In this document: one piece after another, positions 14,571 to 19,916 of the stretch
Layout of the letters: each line of letters begins with the position of its first letter
How positions within the stretch are numbered: position 1 is the stretch's first letter
From: Treponema sp. UBA1233
GTDB lineage: Bacteria > Spirochaetota > Spirochaetia > Treponematales > Treponemataceae
Direction of reading: 5' to 3'
NCBI GenBank assembly: GCA_002309305.1
Contig: DBWR01000072.1
Coordinates: 251-20,166 of the forward strand
Length of the DNA: 19,916 nucleotides
Notes under the pieces: generated by a model
Database searches by the model: none
What the model saw: only the letters and a program-made list of their open reading frames with translations
Told to the model about the DNA's origin: nothing
Program-made: the position numbers and the translations under genes

Positions 14571-14612
14571 GTTGAAAGATGAAAAGTGAAAGTTGAAAAC
14601 TGAAAGCTGAAG
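14571..14612 (+). repeat. Heptad tandem repeat, consensus NNTGAAA, six units
   Basis: GTTGAAA, GATGAAA, AGTGAAA, GTTGAAA, ACTGAAA and GCTGAAG lie head to tail without interruption between the cation transporter and the cyclase genes. Positions 3-6 of each unit (TGAA) are invariant. It is preceded by several T-runs. Similar units occur at 12069-12089. Confidence 0.7.
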
Positions 14613-14628
14613 GTGAGGGACTTATTCC

Positions 14629-15546
14629 TTATAGGGTTTCTGGGCTCAGGCCGTAGTTTTCGTTGTGATTGGTGCATCCACCAAGAGGTTCAACATGAAT
14701 CTGCACGTCGTATACCTCGGGAATGGCAGTCCGTATCGCCTGCTCCACCTTTTCCGTAAGCTCATGGGCATTTTTTACGGTCATGTCGGGATCAACCTCA
14801 AAATCCAGGTCTATGTCGTAGAACGAGGCCATCTTGCGTATCCTTGCCTTATGGGGGTTAAGGGCACCGGGAACAGAAAGTGTAGCGTCAAAGAGCTTTT
14901 TGTACAGGGATTTGTCTGTGTTTCCGTCGATAAGCTCCTGGGTTACTTCCCAGAACAGTATGACTCCGTTTTTTACGACCCAAAGGCCCACGATGACGGC
15001 TACAATCGGATCAAGTTTTGGACGCTTGAAAATGAATGAAAGGAGGAGACCAAGCAGGACACCCGTGGAAAGCACTATGTCGCTCTTCATGTTCAGGGCG
15101 TTGGCCTTGAGTATGTCGCTTCCGGAGCGTTTGGCATAGTGGAATTGGGTAATGCACAAAAGGATTTTTCCCGCAATAGAAATTCCTGCCGCTACCAGTG
15201 CAAGGTATGATATTTCCTGAGTGATGCTGCTTGAAACCAGACGTTTTACCGAATTGATGCAGACCTGGGATCCCGCATAAACGATTACAAATGAAAGAAT
15301 CATGGTTGCCACGGTTTCAGATCGGGAATGTCCCCACGGATGTTCCTTGTCTTCGGGGCGTGTGATTATAAAGCTGATTACAAGGGTCAGGATGGAAGTC
15401 AGGACATCGGTGCCGGTGTCTATTGCGTCTCCCATAAGTGCAAGCGATGACGACATGAATGCCAGAACGGCTTTAATTACCGCAAGAATCAGATTGCCCA
15501 CAAGCGAAATGAATCCCGCAATCTTGATGTATTGGGCTTTATTCAT
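14629..15546 (-). CDS. Cation diffusion facilitator (CDF) family metal exporter
   Basis: A 305-residue inner-membrane antiporter that exports divalent metal. It has six hydrophobic helices, the 'HPWGHSRSE' motif after helix 2, and a C-terminal cytoplasmic domain ('DIDLDFEVDPDMTVKNAHELTEKVEQAIR', 'DVQIHVEP') that dimerises and senses metal. The transport site in helix 2 is 'DTGTD' (D43, D47). In helix 5 the usual His of HxxxD is asparagine ('LNMKSD', N152 and D156). Zinc transporters of the FieF/ZitB type need that His, so Mn or Fe is more likely than Zn here. This is inference from the motif. Its start overlaps the stop of a small upstream ORF in ATGA (15543-15546), suggesting coupled translation. 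Confidence 0.9.
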   Translation of the reverse strand: MNKAQYIKIAGFISLVGNLILAVIKAVLAFMSSSLALMGDAIDTGTDVLTSILTLVISFIITRPEDKEHPWGHSRSETVATMILSFVIVYAGSQVCINSVKRLVSSSITQEISYLALVAAGISIAGKILLCITQFHYAKRSGSDILKANALNMKSDIVLSTGVLLGLLLSFIFKRPKLDPIVAVIVGLWVVKNGVILFWEVTQELIDGNTDKSLYKKLFDATLSVPGALNPHKARIRKMASFYDIDLDFEVDPDMTVKNAHELTEKVEQAIRTAIPEVYDVQIHVEPLGGCTNHNENYGLSPETL

Positions 15547-15740
15547 AATATGGAGAATCCCACTTTATTTACCATGCGTTGTGCGGCCGCCAGCAATCCG
15601 CGTTTTTCAACTGGAGGAGGCAGACAAATGACGGCAGTAATGACCTCGCGTTCAGGCTCCGTATTTGCGGAAGGCAGTTCAAGTATCTGAGGCGTTATAA
15701 AACTTCCATACTCCAAAAGAGCATCTTCAAAAAAATCCAT
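15543..15740 (-). CDS. Small protein of unknown function upstream of the CDF exporter
   Basis: About 65 residues, MDFFEDALLEYGSF to VNKVGFSIL, with a coding-like look: mixed hydrophobic and charged residues and GC-favouring third positions like its neighbours. I do not recognise it. The ATGA overlap with the exporter start supports a real gene in an operon. An in-frame TTG at 15758 would give 71 residues, but ATG 15740 is a more natural start; no ribosome site is visible for either. A weak -35/-10 pair (TGGTCA, 17 bases, TATTGA) would place the transcript start at or next to the ATG. Its single cysteine argues against an iron-sulphur protein. It might be a truncated remnant of a larger protein. 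Confidence 0.5.
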   Translation of the reverse strand: MDFFEDALLEYGSFITPQILELPSANTEPEREVITAVICLPPPVEKRGLLAAAQRMVNKVGFSIL

Positions 15741-15767
15741 CAAATTCAATATCGACAAATTGCATTG

Positions 15768-15796
15768 TTGACCATAGGGGAAAAATCCGCTAAAAT
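15768..15796 (+). promoter_or_regulatory. Promoter of prs
   Basis: TTGACC (15768-15773), a 17-base spacer, then TAAAAT (15791-15796). The start is expected near 15803, with AGGGGA at 15813-15818 before the ATG at 15828. This placement fixes the prs start and argues against the open frame upstream of it being translated. Confidence 0.7.
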
Positions 15797-15827
15797 AGTG
15801 TATCTTACATGCAGGGGAATAAGAATA

Positions 15828-17135
15828 ATGCCGTATTCTGAACCAACCAATCTATGTGTGGTAGCCTGTCCCGGTGGTGAGTCATTCGCAAACGAAGTGA
15901 TTACCCATCTGCGCCATATGTACAAGCACCGCTTTTCTCTAAAGAGCGACGTCATCTCCAAACGCTACAATCTGGAAAAAGAAGCACTCGTCCAGCAGAT
16001 CAACCTTGACAACGATTTGCGTACCAGCGACCTATGCATACGTGGCATGACCGACAAATACAGGGCACCGCAGTTCAAGGCAAATGCAAGGTTCACCTAT
16101 TTTGCAAACGGAGAATTCAAGTGCGAGCTGAATGAGTGCATCCGCGGAAAGGACGTATTCATCTTTCAGGACGTGGAAAACCACGAGCTTATTTCCCTCA
16201 ACGACGGAAAAAACCAGCTGAAGTTCAGCGTAAACGACCATATCATGTGCATGCTTGTTGCAATTGATGCCGTACGTCAGGCAGGTGCAAAGGAAATCAC
16301 CCTTGTACTTCCCGTATATCCGTACAGCCGCCAGCACAAGAGGAAGGGACGCGAAGGTTTGACTGCAGCCCTTCTCGGACACATCGTAGAAAGCATGGAA
16401 GTAAGGCGCATCATCACCCTTGACCTCCATTCACGCGAAATTGCAAACGCATTCAGCCACACGCACTGCGAAAACCTGCATGCCTCATACCAGATAATCA
16501 GGGAACTTTCACGTGCCATTGACCTTACAAAAGAAGACCTTGTTGTAGTTAGTCCGGACACTGGAGCCATCGACCGCAACAAATTCTATGCCACTGGACT
16601 CAAAAAGCCTCTTGCCATGATCTACAAGGAAAGGGACTATTCAATCGTAACCCAGGATGCAAAGAACACCAACATCAAGAGCATCAAGCTGCTCGGAGAC
16701 GTAAAGGGAAAGGTTGCATTCATGGCGGACGACATGCTCGGTACGGGTGGAACCCTCCTCAAGGCAATGAGCTTCCTGCACGACCAGGGGGCCACAAAAG
16801 TCATAGCCGCAATCAGCCTGCCCTTCTTTACCGGCAACGCGATTCAGCTTTTTGACGAAGCCTACGAAAAGGGCCTCTTCTACAGGATAATCGGAACCAA
16901 TGCCGTATACCACGAAGAACTTTGCAAGAGGGAATGGTACATCAGCACAAACGTATCCGGACTCTTTGCCAACGTAATCACAAGGATTCACCACGAGCAG
17001 TCACTGAGCGACCTTCTGGACAACCGTTCGATAATCGACAAGATGATAAAGGCAAGCAAACCGTCGGAAACCAAGGACGAGCATCTTGCGGATCCAATGG
17101 GCCAAAACCAGAACAACTGCGACCCGATTGCCTGA
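15828..17135 (+). CDS. prs: Ribose-phosphate pyrophosphokinase (long spirochaete-type)
   Basis: Makes PRPP from ribose 5-phosphate and ATP for nucleotide, histidine and tryptophan synthesis, in the cytoplasm. The frame is open further upstream, but promoter and ribosome site fix the start at 15828, giving 435 residues against about 315 for the usual enzyme. Core motifs are 'FANGEFKCELNECIRGKDVFIFQ', 'VLPVYPYSRQHKRKGREGLTA', 'RIITLDLHS', 'VVVSPDTGAIDRNKFYA' and the PRPP loop 'ADDMLGTGGT' (D301-T309). The extra length comes from an N-terminal insertion (about 30-85) and a C-terminal tail after 'WYISTNVSGLFANVITRIHH'. The usual flexible-loop 'KxR' is replaced by 'YKERDYS'. It is followed after three bases by a FGGY sugar kinase, implying one operon. 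Confidence 0.92.
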   Translation: MPYSEPTNLCVVACPGGESFANEVITHLRHMYKHRFSLKSDVISKRYNLEKEALVQQINLDNDLRTSDLCIRGMTDKYRAPQFKANARFTYFANGEFKCELNECIRGKDVFIFQDVENHELISLNDGKNQLKFSVNDHIMCMLVAIDAVRQAGAKEITLVLPVYPYSRQHKRKGREGLTAALLGHIVESMEVRRIITLDLHSREIANAFSHTHCENLHASYQIIRELSRAIDLTKEDLVVVSPDTGAIDRNKFYATGLKKPLAMIYKERDYSIVTQDAKNTNIKSIKLLGDVKGKVAFMADDMLGTGGTLLKAMSFLHDQGATKVIAAISLPFFTGNAIQLFDEAYEKGLFYRIIGTNAVYHEELCKREWYISTNVSGLFANVITRIHHEQSLSDLLDNRSIIDKMIKASKPSETKDEHLADPMGQNQNNCDPIA

Positions 17136-17138
17136 AAC

Positions 17139-18395
17139 ATGCCCTGCGTCTTTTGTGCCGACATCGGAACATCCTCGTTAAAGGCGGCCGTAATCGACCA
17201 GACTGGAAACGTCCTTGCGTACAGCCGCCAGAAATTCCACAGCACGCCGGATTCTGTTGCCGGGGAATGGCTTTCCGCACTCAAAGCGGCAATGGATGAG
17301 ATCTTTCAAGCTGAAGACCTCACGGTTGACTCAATATGCATAAGCGGAAACGGTCCTACCCTTTCAACATGTGGCGGACTCACACTCCTGTGGAACCGTG
17401 AAATTCAGGAATCAGAAGAAGAACCATCGGAAGCTGAAAAAAAATCACTCTTCATTCCACGGCTTAAGGCAATCAAAAAACTTTATCCAGATGCATGGAA
17501 TGATTCAAAATACATTTTCTCCGGACCCGAGTTTTTGATTTACACGCTTACGGGAAACGCCCTTACGGTTTTGCCGGAGGAACGCTACACACAGGCATAC
17601 TGGACGGAAAAGGCACTTCTTGAAGCGGGATTCAGCATAGAAGACATTTCAAAAATTCCGCCATTTGCAAAACCTTCTTCCATGGCAGGAAAACTGAACG
17701 CATCAAGCGCAGACTATCTTGGCCACAGCCTGAACAACATAAGCGAGGGGCTTCCAGTTTATTGCGGGGCACCAGACTTCATTTCCGCACTTGTAGGAAC
17801 CAATACATTAAGACCGGGTCTCCTTTGTGACAGGGCAGGCAGCAGCGAGGGACTTAACCTCTGCACCCAAGAGCCAATCGTAGCACCGGGAGTCAGGACA
17901 CTGCCTTCGATTATTCCCGGATTGTGGAACGCAAGCATCCTGATACCCGACAGCGGAATGCGTTTTTCAAGGTACAAGAAGCAGTTTGAGGAAACCAGCG
18001 GTTTTTCTGTGACATACAGGGAACTTGTTGATGCGGCTATATCAAGCGACGGAAGCCAGGCCATACTCGACCAGGGCAAATACCTTATGCTCCAGATTGC
18101 CATGCAGGTACGCGACGGAATGAAGAAACTTTTTTCCCTTGCACAGGATGCGGGAAATCCGATACCGACATCATTCGTACTTACCGGCGGACAGGCAGAA
18201 AGCGACGGCTACACTCAGATGAAGAGTTCTGTTACCGGAATGGAAATCAAAGTACTGCAATGCAACGATGCGGAACTTCTTGGTGATGCGGCATTTGCAT
18301 TTTGTGGAATGGGAATATACCCCGACATTCAGGTTGCGGCGGAGAAAATTCAGCGTGTATCAAGGGTTTTTGCTCCCGGTGGAGATATAGGCTAG
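17139..18395 (+). CDS. FGGY-family carbohydrate kinase (xylulokinase-like)
   Basis: A 418-residue ATP-dependent sugar kinase, shorter than the typical 480-520. The N-terminal nucleotide-binding half has 'CADIGTSSLKAAVID' (phosphate 1 motif, D8). The sugar-binding and catalytic region is 'VYCGAPDFISALVGTNTLRPG', with probable catalytic base D213. The second half has 'DRAGSSEGLNL' and the adenosine motif 'FVLTGGQAESDGYTQMKSSVTG', then 'AELLGDAAFAFCGMGIYPD'. The sugar cannot be fixed, but xylulose or a related pentose fits, and being three bases after prs hints at supplying pentose phosphate for PRPP. No Shine-Dalgarno precedes it, so it probably relies on coupling to prs. It is convergent with the next gene, eight bases away. 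Confidence 0.88.
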   Translation: MPCVFCADIGTSSLKAAVIDQTGNVLAYSRQKFHSTPDSVAGEWLSALKAAMDEIFQAEDLTVDSICISGNGPTLSTCGGLTLLWNREIQESEEEPSEAEKKSLFIPRLKAIKKLYPDAWNDSKYIFSGPEFLIYTLTGNALTVLPEERYTQAYWTEKALLEAGFSIEDISKIPPFAKPSSMAGKLNASSADYLGHSLNNISEGLPVYCGAPDFISALVGTNTLRPGLLCDRAGSSEGLNLCTQEPIVAPGVRTLPSIIPGLWNASILIPDSGMRFSRYKKQFEETSGFSVTYRELVDAAISSDGSQAILDQGKYLMLQIAMQVRDGMKKLFSLAQDAGNPIPTSFVLTGGQAESDGYTQMKSSVTGMEIKVLQCNDAELLGDAAFAFCGMGIYPDIQVAAEKIQRVSRVFAPGGDIG

Positions 18396-18403
18396 AGCCT
18401 TGG

Positions 18404-19522
18404 CTAGTTTTTGGCGGCCTGATCGTTCAACTGTTTTTCAAGATTCTTTTCAAGCACAAATCGGATGAAGAAGTCTTCCAGGGTTTTTGTAGGTCCCGGA
18501 AGATGGAGCCTCTGTCTTGCACGGGCATTGTCACGGCGCACAGTATACAGGAGGTAGAAGTCACGGTAGTCAAGGCTTACGTCTGTCTTTACGCGTTCAC
18601 CAAGATATGCGGCAACCTCATCACGACCGATTGCCTTTACACCCTGTTCCTTCAAGATTGCACGAAGCCTCTGAATCTGCTCATATGAAAGTCCAAAGAG
18701 GAATTCCTCCATTGCCTGGGAAACCTCATTGTCTCCAAGCCTCTGCTTTATGAACTGGGCCCACTGTGAGTCCATCTGAATGCTTACAAGAAGAAGCTCG
18801 CTTGTTCCCATCATGGTTCCGAATGCTGGAGCCAGGGTACGGCGGGCTGACCATACAGACTGCAAGACCGGTGCGATGTCCGAAATGTTCTGATCTGAGC
18901 GGTGTTCCCACAGGATTATCAGGGAGTTTGCAAGCTGTCTCCTCAATTCCATGGAAAGTGTCTTGTCCTTCATCAGGTTAAGGTAAACGTCCTCCGCCAT
19001 GAGGGTGAACATCATGCTCACAGTTTCATCGGCATAACGCTTAACCGCAGCATCATCCATCTTGGCATAGTTTTTTGCAAGCCTGGACATTGAATAGAAT
19101 GTGTGGATTTTGGTAACGAGGAATCCCTTGCCCAAAATCGCCTTTGACGGCATGTGGAGGAGAGTGTCGCCGTCTTCCTGATATGAAATTATGCTTTCTA
19201 CAAGTGCTTCGGGGGTGCGTACAGAATTGCTCATGTTCGTGCGCTGCAGAAGTGACGGAAAGTGTGCAATGGCTGTGGCAAGTTCCTTGAGGTCGGAAAG
19301 CCTGTCGTCCAGTATTTCAAGACGTTCGGGGGCATTTTCCTGGAGTGCCTTGCGCAGTTCTTCTGACAGCTGTTCCTGATACGGCGTAAGTACAGTAATT
19401 CCAGTATTCTGCAAGGCGATGTCATTTTCAAGCTTTTCCTTGTCGAAAAATGACTCGATGCTAACTGGAGTATACTCAATGTGTTTGGCAAAATCGACAA
19501 CGTCAGTATCTGAGGGAAGCAT
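18404..19522 (-). CDS. Conserved-looking all-helical protein of unknown function
   Basis: I do not recognise a family; it may be a spirochaete-specific cytoplasmic protein. The predicted structure is almost entirely alpha-helical with many charged residues ('YQEQLSEELRKALQENAPERLEILDDRLSDLKELATAI', 'YEQIQRLRAILKEQGVKAIGRDEVAAYL'), with no signal peptide or membrane segment. A basic stretch 'RRDNARARQRLHLPGP' near the C-terminus could contact nucleic acid. Codon use matches the neighbouring core genes. The frame can begin at GTG 19540, but a TATAAT box ends seven bases before ATG 19522, so I take 19522 (372 residues) as the start, on a leaderless transcript. It lies downstream of ilvC on the same strand, separated by a hairpin. 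Confidence 0.8.
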   Translation of the reverse strand: MLPSDTDVVDFAKHIEYTPVSIESFFDKEKLENDIALQNTGITVLTPYQEQLSEELRKALQENAPERLEILDDRLSDLKELATAIAHFPSLLQRTNMSNSVRTPEALVESIISYQEDGDTLLHMPSKAILGKGFLVTKIHTFYSMSRLAKNYAKMDDAAVKRYADETVSMMFTLMAEDVYLNLMKDKTLSMELRRQLANSLIILWEHRSDQNISDIAPVLQSVWSARRTLAPAFGTMMGTSELLLVSIQMDSQWAQFIKQRLGDNEVSQAMEEFLFGLSYEQIQRLRAILKEQGVKAIGRDEVAAYLGERVKTDVSLDYRDFYLLYTVRRDNARARQRLHLPGPTKTLEDFFIRFVLEKNLEKQLNDQAAKN

Positions 19523-19528
19523 GTTTGT

Positions 19529-19558
19529 ATTATATCTCACCCACCTTCAATTTGGGAA
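19529..19558 (-). promoter_or_regulatory. Promoter of the helical-protein gene
   Basis: On the minus strand: TTCCCA (19558-19553), an 18-base spacer, then perfect TATAAT (19534-19529). The transcription start is predicted at or next to the ATG at 19522. The -35 box overlaps the hairpin that follows ilvC. Confidence 0.5.
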
Positions 19559-19585
19559 CCCCGAACCACATGGATTCAGGGTTCC
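19555..19585 (-). terminator. Hairpin after ilvC, possible terminator
   Basis: GGAACCC (19555-19561) pairs with GGGTTCC (19579-19585). Pairing continues inward as GAA/TTC past a C-A mismatch. It lies just after the ilvC stop, but no T-run follows on the minus strand, so termination may be partial or factor-dependent. Confidence 0.45.
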
Positions 19586-19592
19586 ATTTGCA

Positions 19593-19916
19593 TCAGACCA
19601 AAGCCTTCATGCTTGTCATGTATGCACGTAGCTTTTTACCAACTTCCTCAATCGGATGGTTGCGGATGGCTTCGTTAACCTGTACCAGTTCCTTGTTTGG
19701 AACCGCAGTGGTCTTGAGGTCCATTCCCTTTCCGATGTCGGCGGTGGTAACGCTGTTCTTCATGAAATCGCCCAAAAGCGGTACACATGCGCGTGCAAAG
19801 AGGTAGCAGCCGTATTCTGCAGTGTCAGAGATAACCTTGTTCATCTCGTACAGGCGGCGGCGGTCAATCAGGTTTGCAATCAGCGGAACTTCGTGGAGAG
19901 ACTCGTAGTATGCTGA
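19593..19916 (-). CDS. ilvC: Ketol-acid reductoisomerase, class II, C-terminal part (5' end outside window)
   Basis: The last 107 residues of the NADPH- and Mg-dependent enzyme that converts acetolactate and acetohydroxybutyrate to dihydroxy acids in valine, isoleucine and leucine synthesis. The frame is open to the window edge, starting 'SAYYESLHEVPLIANLIDRRRLYEMN'. Then come 'VISDTAEYGCYLFARACVPLL', 'TTAVPNKELVQVNEAIRNHPIEEVGKKLRAYMT' and the end 'SMKALV'. These match the duplicated C-terminal domain of the long E. coli-type (class II) enzyme, not the short class I form. The stop is a TGA at 19593-19595, followed by an imperfect hairpin. Presence of ilvC suggests branched-chain amino acid synthesis, a trait of free-living or gut treponemes and not of T. 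pallidum. Confidence 0.95.
   Translation of the reverse strand, partial: SAYYESLHEVPLIANLIDRRRLYEMNKVISDTAEYGCYLFARACVPLLGDFMKNSVTTADIGKGMDLKTTAVPNKELVQVNEAIRNHPIEEVGKKLRAYMTSMKALV

Noticed and set aside
15579..15827. 83 in-frame codons upstream of the prs ATG
   Set aside because: They overlap the small minus-strand ORF and the prs promoter; promoter and ribosome site place the start at 15828.
18389..18412. Repeated GGCTAG between the FGGY kinase and the helical-protein gene
   Set aside because: Too short for a terminator stem and no T-run; likely chance at converging stop codons.

Overview
The window looks like a spirochaete chromosome, most likely a host-associated Treponema. I infer this from protein resemblance, not from a search. 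The clues are a lipoprotein with a DUF6273-like 'WWLRSP' domain, an unusually long ribose-phosphate pyrophosphokinase, a DUF937 protein, a YibQ-like deacetylase behind a basic membrane anchor, and a sigma-54 promoter in front of an alternative sigma factor. No rRNA, tRNA, CRISPR array, insertion sequence or phage gene was seen.

Layout. (1) 1-615 is the 3' end of leuS. (2) 616-4850 is visibly AT-rich accessory DNA. It holds a UPF0175/DUF3368 toxin-antitoxin pair, a small secreted protein, and a superfamily 1 helicase fused to a C-terminal nuclease-like domain, closed by a bidirectional terminator. (3) 4879-6433 (minus) encodes a DUF6273-type lipoprotein whose natural C-terminus appears to have been moved out of frame. 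(4) 6546-7223 is a histidine phosphatase, convergent with a minus-strand operon (9494 to 7220) of an ATC-hydrolase-like protein, an RsuA-type pseudouridine synthase and a metallo-beta-lactamase-fold hydrolase. (5) 9495-9866 is a regulatory intergenic region with a textbook sigma-54 promoter and an upstream inverted repeat, driving a sigma-70-family factor at 9867-10688. (6) 10696-15740 (minus) holds a divergent polysaccharide deacetylase, a DUF937 protein, a membrane diguanylate cyclase, a cation-diffusion-facilitator transporter and a small unrecognised ORF. (7) 15828-18395 (plus) is prs followed 3 bases later by a FGGY sugar kinase. (8) 18404-19522 (minus) is an all-helical protein of unknown function, and 19593-19916 (minus) is the C-terminal part of a class II ketol-acid reductoisomerase (ilvC).

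How parts may work together. The most informative region is 9700-9870: sigma-54 RNA polymerase plus an enhancer-binding protein would switch on a second sigma factor, a relay like RpoN-RpoS in Borrelia. The AT-rich segment reads as a small defence or stress island. The prs-FGGY pair suggests coupled pentose phosphorylation and PRPP synthesis. Across the window, several minus-strand genes have near-consensus promoters whose -10 box sits only about 6-10 bases before the start codon with no Shine-Dalgarno, which suggests leaderless mRNAs.
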